A stretch of 20,773 bases of DNA from RPQJ01 sp052035645 (GTDB taxonomy: Bacteria; Pseudomonadota; Gammaproteobacteria; Steroidobacterales; Steroidobacteraceae), in NCBI GenBank assembly GCA_052035645.1, contig JBPOHK010000164.1, positions 1-20,773 on the forward strand. Reading direction: 5' to 3'. Each line of letters starts with the position of its first letter. Position 1 is the first letter of the stretch. A model generated the notes under the pieces. That model was not told where the DNA came from and did no database searches. It worked only from the letters and a program-made list of their open reading frames with translations. Position numbers and translations under genes: made by a program. Positions 1 through 7,368 of this stretch are shown piece after piece.

Positions 1-14
1 GTAATCCCGGGCCG

Positions 15-42
15 AAAAAAAGCGGCGCCGAAGCGCCGCTTT
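15..42 (-). terminator. Rho-independent terminator of the TonB-dependent receptor gene
   Basis: Read on the minus strand, a perfect 10-bp stem (AAAGCGGCGC with GCGCCGCTTT) closes a TTCG loop and runs into seven T residues. It begins 27 bases after the receptor stop codon. The UUCG tetraloop, GC-rich stem and U tract make it a classic intrinsic terminator. On the plus strand only a short T run follows, so it is directional. Bases 1-14 and 43-69 hold nothing else I can recognise. Confidence 0.93.
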
Positions 43-69
43 CTTACCATCCGTTACCGGACGAGAGGC

Positions 70-2430
70 TCAGTGCTCGTAACGCACCTCGATGCCGTAG
101 GTCATCGGGTTCTGGCGGAAGCCGCAGAACCCGCCGCCGAAGGCGCAACCGTCGAACCCGTAGACGATCTCGGACTCGTCGGTCAGGTTCTTGCCCCACA
201 GGGCAATCTCCCAGACGCCACCGGTCGCCTCGATGTTCTTCCAGCCGATGCGCGCATCGAGTTGCTTGCCCTGGCCGGTCGGACGCTCGTAGTTCGGGCC
301 GAAGCTGGCCACGAGCTGCGCGCCCGGGGTGTACCAGGTGTCGTCCGAGTAGGCGTAGCCGGCGTGGAACGCCAGCTCACCCACGCCGACCGGCTGGTTG
401 TAGTCCACCGTGAACGAACCCGAGAGTTCCGGCGCCGCGACCGTGTAGAAGCGCGCGAAGTCGCCCACCGTAGCCGTAAACGGGTTGTCGTACTCCTTCC
501 AGTCGTCGCCTGCATCCATGTAGGTGAACGTCAGGCCGAGACGCAGGGCATCGACCACGGCCCACTGCACTTCGCCTTCGAGACCCTTGACCTTCTTGTC
601 GATGGGGTTGTTGAAGGTATTGGTCAGCGACGGGTTCGTGGTCGGCGACTCCTGGATCGTGAGCTGCTCGCCCTTGATCGTGTTGTGGAACGCCGCGAGG
701 TTGACCTGCAGCCGGTTGTCGAAGAACAGCGACTTCAGGCCCAGCTCCCAGGCCTCGTTCTCCTCCTCGTCGAAGCTCGAGAAGTTCGAGGACCGCACGT
801 TGGCGCCGCCCGCGCGATAGCCCGTGGCGTAACGCGCGTAGACGCGGATGTCGTCCGTGAACTTCCAGCTGACCGACGCGGCCGGGTCGACGCGCGAGGC
901 GCTGAACTCTGCGGGCGGTCCGGTCCACGGACCCGACTGGTTGCGGATGCGCCGAGCGTCCTTGGTGTCGTCGGTGTAGCGCAAGCCAAGCGTCAGTTCG
1001 AGCCGTTCGTCGAGCGCCGCCGGCCGATAGCTGCCCTGTGCATAGAGGCCGTAGGAATCGGTCTCGGCCACCTGCTTGCTCAGCGTCGTCTGGCAGGGAT
1101 CCAGGTTGAAGGTCGCGCAGAAGCCCAGGGAAGCCGGGCTGATGAACGTGTACCCCGGCTGGATGCCCGGGCCGGTCAGCCGGCTGCGACGGTAGTCGGA
1201 CACCTGCTCGTTGAACCAGGTGGCACCCGCCGTCAGGTCCCACTGGTCCCACACGCCGATGAACTGGAACTCCTGGCTGGTCTGGTTCTGGGCCAGGTCT
1301 TCCTTGGCCAGCGTGTAGATGTAGCCGTTCGAGCTCACGCCGGCCGGCAGGCCGGGGCCCAGCGTATTGCTGCCGTGGCGTTCCGTCGTGCGGTAGGAGG
1401 TGATCGACTTCAGCGTCATGCGGTCGTTGAGCTGGTAGTTCAGCGTCAGCGCATGACCGTCGGTCGGCAGGCGGAAGCCGAGGTTGTAGTACTTCTCGAT
1501 GGTCTTGTCCGGCAGTTCACCGTCGTAGGCGGGCATCGGCGAGGTCGGCGTGCGGCCGATGATGTCGACCGGCAGCCAGGTCACCAGGCCCTCGGTCGCG
1601 AACTGGTCCGAGTAGTCGTACGAGTAGTCGGCCGTGAAATTCTCGTGGTTCTGATAGCGGATCGCGGCGCGGAAGCCCGTCGCATCGAGGAGCACATGGC
1701 CCTCGTGCGGGCCCGGAGGTGTCTCGCCGCCCGGGTACGTCACGTTGTTCGACATCTCGACGTACGGATCGTGCTTGCGCTTCATCGCGCTCAGCTGAGT
1801 GCTGAAGCCGCCGACTTCCGGCAACTCGACCGCCAGCTTGTAGTTCTGCTCGTTGTAGTTGCCGAGCGAGGCGCTGGCGCGCATGCCCCACTCGCCCGTC
1901 GGCTTGCGGGTGACGTACTGCACCACGCCGCCCTCGGCGTTGCGGCCGAACAGCTGGCCCTGCGGACCGCGCAGGATTTCCACGCGCTCCGGATCGATCA
2001 GGTCGAGGCCGAGGCCCTGGCCGCGGCCGAGGAACACGCCGTCGACGTAGACCGGCACCGTGAGTTCGACCGTGCCCTGCGTCGGGTCGGACATGGCCAC
2101 GCCGCGGATGTTGATCGCGAGCACCGACTGGCCGCCGGAGAATTGCGTCACGACCACGCCCGGGATCATGCCCGGACGGATGTCGGAGAGGTTGTTGATG
2201 CCGCGCGTGACGAGCGAATCGGCACTGACGGCCGACACGGAGAGCGACACGTCCTGCAGCGACTCTTCCTTGCGCTGCGCGGTGACGATGACCTCCTCGA
2301 TACCGCCGCTCGTCGCCCTGGCCGCCTGGTCCTCGTCGGCGCGCACCTGCGCGGAGCCGAGCACCGAGGCAATCACGGTCGCGAGCGTCAGGCTGCCGCG
2401 TGCCGTGGCGTTGATCATCTTTCTATTCAC
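70..2430 (-). CDS. TonB-dependent outer-membrane receptor
   Basis: This 786-residue protein is an outer-membrane beta-barrel receptor that takes up a ligand using TonB-ExbBD energy. I chose the GTG at 2430 because AGGGGG lies four bases upstream of it; the ATG at 2457 has no such site. Residues 1-31 form a signal peptide ending near AQVRA. A TonB box (EEVIVTAQ, about 45-52) follows, then a plug domain containing VEILRGPQGQLFGRNAEGG, then a long barrel. The TonB box and following EESLQDV stretch are typical of receptors from sphingomonads and catabolic gammaproteobacteria, which often take up hydrophobic or plant-derived compounds rather than iron. The gene stands alone, divergent from the catabolic operon at 2630, with a shared operator candidate between them. 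The ligand cannot be read from sequence; a terpenoid or steroid is inferred from the neighbours. Confidence 0.95.
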   Translation of the reverse strand: MNRKMINATARGSLTLATVIASVLGSAQVRADEDQAARATSGGIEEVIVTAQRKEESLQDVSLSVSAVSADSLVTRGINNLSDIRPGMIPGVVVTQFSGGQSVLAINIRGVAMSDPTQGTVELTVPVYVDGVFLGRGQGLGLDLIDPERVEILRGPQGQLFGRNAEGGVVQYVTRKPTGEWGMRASASLGNYNEQNYKLAVELPEVGGFSTQLSAMKRKHDPYVEMSNNVTYPGGETPPGPHEGHVLLDATGFRAAIRYQNHENFTADYSYDYSDQFATEGLVTWLPVDIIGRTPTSPMPAYDGELPDKTIEKYYNLGFRLPTDGHALTLNYQLNDRMTLKSITSYRTTERHGSNTLGPGLPAGVSSNGYIYTLAKEDLAQNQTSQEFQFIGVWDQWDLTAGATWFNEQVSDYRRSRLTGPGIQPGYTFISPASLGFCATFNLDPCQTTLSKQVAETDSYGLYAQGSYRPAALDERLELTLGLRYTDDTKDARRIRNQSGPWTGPPAEFSASRVDPAASVSWKFTDDIRVYARYATGYRAGGANVRSSNFSSFDEEENEAWELGLKSLFFDNRLQVNLAAFHNTIKGEQLTIQESPTTNPSLTNTFNNPIDKKVKGLEGEVQWAVVDALRLGLTFTYMDAGDDWKEYDNPFTATVGDFARFYTVAAPELSGSFTVDYNQPVGVGELAFHAGYAYSDDTWYTPGAQLVASFGPNYERPTGQGKQLDARIGWKNIEATGGVWEIALWGKNLTDESEIVYGFDGCAFGGGFCGFRQNPMTYGIEVRYEH

Positions 2431-2477
2431 GGTTCCCCCTGCGAGAAAAGAGCGCACAACAATCGAACCTGCACTCG

Positions 2478-2506
2478 TTTTTAAAGTATCGCCGTGATGC
2501 CGTCAA
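2478..2506 (-). promoter_or_regulatory. Candidate sigma-70 promoter of the receptor gene
   Basis: On the minus strand TTGACG (2506-2501) and TAAAAA (2483-2478) are separated by 17 bases, matching the -35 box at five and the -10 box at four of six positions. Transcription would start near 2471, about 40 bases before the GTG start. The inverted repeat at 2523-2538 lies just upstream of this -35 box. Confidence 0.4.
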
Positions 2507-2513
2507 CGGATAT

Positions 2514-2541
2514 TTGACTAGCGTTCATATTTATGAACAAT
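2514..2541 (+). promoter_or_regulatory. Candidate promoter of the 2630-8139 operon, with an operator in its spacer
   Basis: TTGACT (2514-2519) and AACAAT (2536-2541) are separated by 16 bases, matching -35 at five and -10 at four of six positions. The inverted repeat at 2523-2538 fills the spacer and touches the -10 box, so a protein bound there would block RNA polymerase. The -10 match is modest, and the leader to the start codon would be about 80 bases. Confidence 0.3.
2523..2538. promoter_or_regulatory. Candidate operator, copy 1 (GTTC-N8-GAAC inverted repeat)
   Basis: GTTCATATTTATGAAC is a perfect 7-bp inverted repeat around a TT centre, AT-rich in a GC-rich background. It lies between the divergent receptor gene and the MDR oxidoreductase gene. 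Related 16-bp sites sit in the other two divergent gaps. Size and symmetry suit a dimeric helix-turn-helix regulator, for example of the TetR or IclR type; the family is a guess, since no regulator is encoded here. Confidence 0.7.
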
Positions 2542-2629
2542 GAGGCGAAGATACAACAGCGGGAACCCGACTGCGGCCGGCCGGCGGTACGCACGCTTCC
2601 CGCAAGGACCTGCCGGAGATTCCCGAGCC

Positions 2630-3568
2630 ATGAAAGCGGTGCGCATCCAGGACTACGGCGATCGTTCCGTGCTGCGTTGCGAAAACGCCCCGGAGCCGGT
2701 CCTCCATTCGGGCGACGTGCTGGTGCGCGTCCACACGGCCGCGGTGAATCCGGCCGACTGGCAATTCCGGCGCGGCGATTTCCGCCAGTTCGTGCCGCTG
2801 GAATTCCCCGCCATCCTCGGCTGGGACGTGGCTGGCACCGTCGAACGACTCGGCCCCGATGCCACGGGTTTTCGCGTGGGCGATCCCGTCTACGCGATGT
2901 GCGACATGTCGCGCCCGGGCGCCTACGCCGAGCTTGTTGCAGTGCATCACACGCACGTTGCCCCGGCGCCGCGGAAGATCGCGCTCGAACACGCGGCCGC
3001 CGTGCCCCTCGCGGCATTGACGGCCTGGCAGTCACTCTTCGACCTCGGCCAGTTGCAGTTGGGGCAGTCCGTGCTCGTGACCGCGGCCGCGGGTGGCGTC
3101 GGCCAGTTCGCCGTGCAACTCGCGCGCAATGCAGGCGCGCGCGTCGTGGCCGTGGCGAGCCCGGCCAACCATGCGTTCCTGCGCTCACTCGGTGCACACG
3201 AATGCGTCGACTACGCGCGCGAAGGCTGGGCCGATGCGCTGCGCGGCTTCGACCTCGTGCTCGAGGGTGCCGGCGGCCACACGCGTTCTGCCGCGTGGTC
3301 GACACTGCGCGCGGGCGGCCTGCTGGTCGCAATCGCGATGCCGCCGGTGAGCGACGCCGACGGCGCTCCGCATGGGTGCCGCGGCGCAACCGCGCAGGTG
3401 GTTCCGAACGGCGAGCGACTGCGTCGCGTCACCGAGCTGATCGATGCCGGCAGGCTCACCGTCGCCGTCGACTCGGTGTTCCCGCTCGAGGACTGTGCCG
3501 CAGCGCACGAACGCAGCGAATCCCGTCACGCACGCGGCAAGGTGCTGCTCGCCGTGGCACCGCGCTGA
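2630..3568 (+). CDS. Zinc-independent MDR-family oxidoreductase (quinone oxidoreductase-like)
   Basis: The 312-residue protein belongs to the medium-chain dehydrogenase/reductase superfamily, in the NADPH-quinone/enone reductase branch. It has an N-terminal GroES-like domain (about 1-120, with GWDVAGTV at 64-71) and a Rossmann domain with the nucleotide-binding stretch AAAGGVGQFAVQLA (152-165). The cysteine cluster of structural-zinc alcohol dehydrogenases is absent. I chose ATG 2630 because homologous proteins begin with a similar MKAVRI segment; GGAG at 2615-2618 is a slightly distant ribosome binding site, and the in-frame ATG at 2540 would add an implausible arginine-rich leader. It is the first gene of a six-gene operon, 23 bases before the next. 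A likely job is reduction of an activated double bond or interconversion of ketone and alcohol in the pathway intermediate; the substrate is unknown. Confidence 0.9.
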   Translation: MKAVRIQDYGDRSVLRCENAPEPVLHSGDVLVRVHTAAVNPADWQFRRGDFRQFVPLEFPAILGWDVAGTVERLGPDATGFRVGDPVYAMCDMSRPGAYAELVAVHHTHVAPAPRKIALEHAAAVPLAALTAWQSLFDLGQLQLGQSVLVTAAAGGVGQFAVQLARNAGARVVAVASPANHAFLRSLGAHECVDYAREGWADALRGFDLVLEGAGGHTRSAAWSTLRAGGLLVAIAMPPVSDADGAPHGCRGATAQVVPNGERLRRVTELIDAGRLTVAVDSVFPLEDCAAAHERSESRHARGKVLLAVAPR

Positions 3569-3591
3569 ACCCGACCCCACAGGAATCCGCC

Positions 3592-4395
3592 ATGACCCGC
3601 CACGCTTCCGCGCGAATCAACGTCGTCACCGGCGCACGCTCCGGCATCGGCCGGGCCACGGCCGAGCTGCTGCGCTCGCGCGGCGAGCACGTCGTCGGCA
3701 TCGACCTGGCCGGCACCGACATCGCAGCGGACCTCGGCACGCGCGCAGGGCGCGAGCACGCAGTCGCCGCGGTACGCGCCGCGTGTCCCGGCGGCCTCGA
3801 CGCCCTGATCGAGTGCGCCGGGTTGTCGACCCAGGACGGACCGGCGGTCGTCTCGGTCAACTATTTCGGCGCCGTGGCGCTCGCCGAAGGCCTGCGCGAG
3901 TTGCTCGCGCGCGGACGCTCGCCCCGCTGCGTCATCGTCTCATCGTCGGCCTCGTTCCTGCCGTTCGACGCGGACATCGTCGAGGCGTGCCTCGCCGGCG
4001 ACGAGGTGCAGGCACGCGCTCTGGCGGCGGCACCCGGTAACGCGGAGCCCGGCCATCGGCAAGGCCAGGTGTATGCGGCGTCCAAGCGTGCCGTGACGCG
4101 CTGGATCCGCCGCACGTCGAAGCAGCCGGAGTGGGCCGGCGCCGGAGTGCTCCTGAACGGCGTCGCGCCGGGCCTCGTGCGCACGCCGATGACCATTCCG
4201 CTGCTCGAGACGGCCGAAGGTCGCGCCGTGCTCGCCCGGGCCGTGCCGCGCGCGGTTGCGGACGCCGCCGAGCCCGCAGACCTGGCGCTGGTGCTCGCGT
4301 TCCTGGCCAGCCCCGACAATCGCTACCTCGTCGGCCAGGTGCCGGTGTGCGACGGCGGCACCGACGTGCTGATGCGTGGCGACGACGTGATCTGA
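3592..4395 (+). CDS. SDR resembling 3-alpha-hydroxysteroid dehydrogenase/carbonyl reductase
   Basis: This 267-residue short-chain dehydrogenase has the cofactor motif TGARSGIG (13-20), the structural Asn90, Ser118/119 and the catalytic pair Tyr161/Lys165 (YAASK). Beyond generic SDR features it follows the Comamonas testosteroni 3-alpha-HSD/carbonyl reductase pattern as I recall it. Shared traits are a GID segment after the second strand, a very short alpha-C region with DLGT..GR, SVNYFGA around the Asn, a long insertion between the Ser and Tyr (about 122-158), and a C-terminus reading DGGTDVLMR. That enzyme oxidises 3-alpha-hydroxysteroids with NAD and also reduces carbonyls. AGGA at 3581-3584 supports the start. 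Its place between two MDR genes suggests it oxidises a ring hydroxyl. The similarity is judged from memory; an actual steroid substrate is an inference. Confidence 0.85.
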   Translation: MTRHASARINVVTGARSGIGRATAELLRSRGEHVVGIDLAGTDIAADLGTRAGREHAVAAVRAACPGGLDALIECAGLSTQDGPAVVSVNYFGAVALAEGLRELLARGRSPRCVIVSSSASFLPFDADIVEACLAGDEVQARALAAAPGNAEPGHRQGQVYAASKRAVTRWIRRTSKQPEWAGAGVLLNGVAPGLVRTPMTIPLLETAEGRAVLARAVPRAVADAAEPADLALVLAFLASPDNRYLVGQVPVCDGGTDVLMRGDDVI

Positions 4396-4412
4396 ATACC
4401 AGGGGTCGTCGC

Positions 4413-5435
4413 ATGAAGGTCTATCGCATCGATTCGTACACCGGCCCGGCCGGCCTCGGCCTGCACGAGGAATCCGACCCGACTCCGCCGACCGGCCGAC
4501 AGGTCGTGGTGCGCGTGCATGCCTCCTCGCTGAACTACCGCGAACTGCTGGACGTGCAGGGCGTGCTCGCGAAGATGGCGCCGCTCGCCGCTCGCCGCAT
4601 TCCCGGCAGCGATGCCGCCGGCGAGGTCGTGGCCATCGGACCCGACGTGCGGCGCGTCGCGGTGGGCGACCGCGTCGCGACGACCTTCTACGCCGACTGG
4701 CTGCGGGGGCGCATGCCGGCCGGCATGAACTTCATGGGCCGCAGCTCGCTGCAGGACGACGGCACTCTCACCGAACGGACCGTCGTGCACGAGGACGAAC
4801 TCGTCGCCGTTCCCGCGCACCTGAGTTTCGAGGAGGCGGCCACCCTCCCCTGCGCGGGCGTCACGGCGTGGACCTCGCTGTTCGTGCACGCCGATGTCCG
4901 GCCGGGCGACTCCGTGCTGGTCGAGGGATCCGGCGGCGTGGCGGTGTTCGCCATCCAGCTCGCGCGCATGGCCGGAGCGAGGGTGGTCGCGACGACGACC
5001 AGCACCGGCAAGGTCGATCGCCTGCGCGCGATCGGCGCACAGGAGGTGATCGTCGCCGCACGGGACCGGGACTGGGCGGCAGCCGTGCGCGCCGTCAGCG
5101 ACGGGGGCGTCGACTGGACCTTGAGCACGGCCGGCGGCGATTTCCTGGTCGGCTGCATCGAGGCGACGCGTCCGGGCGGCACGCTGGTCGCCATCGGCGT
5201 GCGCGACACCGCGGCGAAGCCGGTTCCGGCAGGTGCATTCGCGATGCGAGGGGTCAACCTGCACCCGACGCGCGTCGGCAGCCGCGAGCATTTCGAGGCC
5301 ATGAACCGCGCGCTCTCCGCGGGCGGGTTGCGCCCGGTCGTCGATCGCGTGTTCGGCTTCAGCGAGGCGCGCGCCGCCTTCGAGTACTTCGCGGCGGGGC
5401 GTCACGTCGGCAAGGTCGTGATCCGTCACTCCTGA
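4413..5435 (+). CDS. MDR-family NAD(P)-dependent oxidoreductase, second copy
   Basis: The 340-residue protein is a medium-chain dehydrogenase/reductase with a GroES-like domain (IPGSDAAGEV at 63-72) and a Rossmann domain whose binding loop reads GSGGVAVFAIQLA (172-184). Position 177 holds Ala-Val where the first MDR of this operon has the usual G-V-G pattern, as in the alcohol dehydrogenase-like subgroup of the zinc-less enzymes. No structural-zinc cysteines are visible. It is only distantly similar to the MDR at 2630, so this is not a recent duplication. AGGGG at 4401-4405 is seven bases before the ATG; the previous stop is 17 bases upstream. It probably reduces an enone or oxidises an alcohol in the same pathway. 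Confidence 0.9.
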   Translation: MKVYRIDSYTGPAGLGLHEESDPTPPTGRQVVVRVHASSLNYRELLDVQGVLAKMAPLAARRIPGSDAAGEVVAIGPDVRRVAVGDRVATTFYADWLRGRMPAGMNFMGRSSLQDDGTLTERTVVHEDELVAVPAHLSFEEAATLPCAGVTAWTSLFVHADVRPGDSVLVEGSGGVAVFAIQLARMAGARVVATTTSTGKVDRLRAIGAQEVIVAARDRDWAAAVRAVSDGGVDWTLSTAGGDFLVGCIEATRPGGTLVAIGVRDTAAKPVPAGAFAMRGVNLHPTRVGSREHFEAMNRALSAGGLRPVVDRVFGFSEARAAFEYFAAGRHVGKVVIRHS

Positions 5436-5456
5436 GCGAACCCGGACGACCGAGAG

Positions 5457-6458
5457 ATGCGCGAGCCGCTGTTCCGCACACGCCTGACCGACCTGCTGGG
5501 CATCCGCCACCCGATCCTCTGCGGTGGCATGGGCCCCGCGGTCTCCGACGCGCGCTACGTCGCCGCCGTGGTCAACGCCGGGGCCATGGGATTCATCGTC
5601 GCCGCAGGCTGGGGCAACGAGCCCGAGGGCCTGCGCGACGAGATCCGCAGGTGCCGCGAGCTGACGGGCGGCAAGCCATTCGGCGTGAATCTCTACATCT
5701 CCCGGCAGGCCAACGGTCTCGAGCGCGCCCGGCAGCACGTGGACGTGCTGCGGGAGGAAGGCGTGGCGTGCGTGGAGACGGCGGGCGCCAGCCCCGAGCC
5801 GCTGCTGCCGCTGCTGCGGGAGGCCGGCATCAAGGTGCTGCACAAGGTGCCGGCGGTCCGCTACGCCCTCAGCACGTGCCGCCTCGACGTCGATGCCGTG
5901 ATCGTCGTGGGTGCCGAATGCGGCGGGCACCCGGGCATCTACCGGATCGGCACGATGGTGCAGGCCGCGCACGCACCGGCCGTGATCGACAAGCCGGTCG
6001 TGATCGGCGGCGGCATCGGCACGGGCCGCCAGCTCGCGGCCGCGCTCGCCATGGGCGCCGACGGCGTCGTGGTCGGCACGCGGATGCTGGTCGCGGAGGA
6101 ACTGTGGATCCACCGCGACCACAAGGAACGCATCGTCACGGCGGACGGCACCGAGAGCCTCGTGGTCAAGACGGCGTTGCGCGACGACCACCGCGTGTAT
6201 GCCAATGCATCGGCCCGCGCGGTGGCGGAACTCGACCGAGCCGGCATCACGGATTTCGAGCAGTTCCGGCCGCACGTGAGCGGCGCCGTGACGCGCGACG
6301 CCTACCTGACCGGCGACGCGAGTCGCGGCATGCTCGACTTCGGCCATTCCGCCGTCTTTGCGGACAGGATCGAGCCGGTCGAGGCCATCGTCGACCGCCT
6401 CGTCGACGACGCGACCGTCGCCCTGCGCCGCATCGAGCAGCTGCGCATCGCAGGATGA
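5457..6458 (+). CDS. Nitronate monooxygenase / 2-nitropropane dioxygenase-family FMN protein
   Basis: This 333-residue TIM-barrel flavoprotein shows the family marks: PILCGGMG near the N-terminus (19-26), GAECGGH (152-158, with the histidine that serves as base in true nitronate monooxygenases), and the FMN phosphate loop GGGIGTG (184-190) followed by GADGVVVGTRM (200-210). The family covers nitronate monooxygenases, FabK-type enoyl-ACP reductases and IpdC, a flavin reductase of steroid C/D-ring degradation in actinobacteria. Given the neighbours, an IpdC-like redox step on a CoA thioester is at least as plausible as nitronate oxidation, but I cannot settle it. The start has only a weak GAG-type ribosome site. 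The stop overlaps the next gene's start (ATGA), so the two are translationally coupled. Confidence 0.88.
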   Translation: MREPLFRTRLTDLLGIRHPILCGGMGPAVSDARYVAAVVNAGAMGFIVAAGWGNEPEGLRDEIRRCRELTGGKPFGVNLYISRQANGLERARQHVDVLREEGVACVETAGASPEPLLPLLREAGIKVLHKVPAVRYALSTCRLDVDAVIVVGAECGGHPGIYRIGTMVQAAHAPAVIDKPVVIGGGIGTGRQLAAALAMGADGVVVGTRMLVAEELWIHRDHKERIVTADGTESLVVKTALRDDHRVYANASARAVAELDRAGITDFEQFRPHVSGAVTRDAYLTGDASRGMLDFGHSAVFADRIEPVEAIVDRLVDDATVALRRIEQLRIAG

Positions 6459-7345
6459 GTGCCTCCCCGAAGGTCCACGCGTCGCTGTGGATGCTGGGCG
6501 CGAGCCTGCTGTTCGCGGCGATGGCGGCCGCCGTGAAACTGGCCGCCGACGCGGGCGTGCCGCTCGGGCAAACCCTGTTCTACCGAGGTCTGATCTCGGT
6601 CCTGCTGATGGGCGGGTACATGCGGGCGACCGGCGTGGCGCTGCGAACGCCGCACTGGCGTGCGCACCTCCAGCGCGGAACCGCGGGCTTCGTCGGTATG
6701 ATCGCGTACTTCGGCGGCATCACGCTGCTGCCGCTCTCGGCCGCGGTGACGCTCAACTACACTTCGCCACTGCTGATGGCGAGCTGGCTGCTGCTGCGCC
6801 ACCGCGAGCGCCCGCCGCTTTCGATGGTCGCGGCGATGCTCGGCGGCTTCGCCGGAATTCTCCTGCTCCTGCGCCCGAGCTATCACAGCTCCCAGTGGCT
6901 GGGCGTCGCGCTCGCGCTGGCCTCCGCGGTCACCGCCGTGGTCGCGGCGCTCAACATCTGTTCCCTCGGCCGGCTGGACGAGCCCGTCACCCGCACGGTC
7001 TGGTACTTCGGCCTGTTCACCACCCTGGGCGCGCTGCCGTGGTGCCTCGCGACCGACCCGACCGCCATCGACGCCGCAGGCATCGCCTGCGTGTTGGCCG
7101 TCGGCGTGCTCGCGACGCTCGGGCAGGTGTTGCTGACCCTGGCGTATCAGCGCGGCCACACGCTGCTCGTGTCCCTGCTCGGCTATTCGCAGGTGATCTT
7201 CACCACCCTGATCGGCATGGTGTTGTGGCAGGATCACCCCGGCCTGGGGTCGTGGCTGGCGATCGCGCTGATCGTGGCGAGCGGCGCGGCGGCGACGATA
7301 TTCACGCGCAGATCGCAACAGGAACGCGTCCAGGGCCCTGAGTGA
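6455..7345 (+). CDS. DMT-superfamily EamA-type permease
   Basis: The 296-residue protein is almost wholly hydrophobic, with about ten predicted membrane helices in two repeats of five, the arrangement of EamA (drug/metabolite transporter) permeases. The first repeat includes a YRGLISV segment and a LNYTSPLLMA segment; the second ends in a hydrophobic helix followed by a basic tail (TRRSQQERVQ) at the cytoplasmic end. The start codon overlaps the stop of the flavoprotein gene (6455-6458), and AGG lies directly upstream. In this operon it could move a substrate, intermediate or toxic by-product across the inner membrane; direction and cargo cannot be predicted. Confidence 0.9.
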   Translation: MSASPKVHASLWMLGASLLFAAMAAAVKLAADAGVPLGQTLFYRGLISVLLMGGYMRATGVALRTPHWRAHLQRGTAGFVGMIAYFGGITLLPLSAAVTLNYTSPLLMASWLLLRHRERPPLSMVAAMLGGFAGILLLLRPSYHSSQWLGVALALASAVTAVVAALNICSLGRLDEPVTRTVWYFGLFTTLGALPWCLATDPTAIDAAGIACVLAVGVLATLGQVLLTLAYQRGHTLLVSLLGYSQVIFTTLIGMVLWQDHPGLGSWLAIALIVASGAAATIFTRRSQQERVQGPE

Positions 7346-7368
7346 CTCGATCGACGGAGGGACGGCCG

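Noticed and set aside
73..2484. An 803-codon open frame on the plus strand, antisense to the receptor gene
   Set aside because: Its product is a low-complexity Arg/Ala/Val/Asp-rich sequence with no recognisable domain. It mirrors the codon structure of the well-supported receptor on the other strand, as expected in GC-rich DNA.
2573..2588. GCGGCCGGCCGG-type palindromic stretch upstream of the first MDR gene
   Set aside because: Short GC-only palindromes are common in this base composition and this one has no second copy at a comparable position.
4323..6347. A 674-codon minus-strand open frame opposite the MDR and flavoprotein genes
   Set aside because: Composition is His/Arg/Ala/Asp-rich without motifs, and both plus-strand genes beneath it are clearly real. 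It is a shadow frame.
7342..7368. GTG start at 7342 for the aldolase-like gene, overlapping the permease stop
   Set aside because: The ATG at 7369 has GGAGGG at ideal spacing, and the nine extra residues add no family sequence. Coupled translation from the GTG is not excluded.
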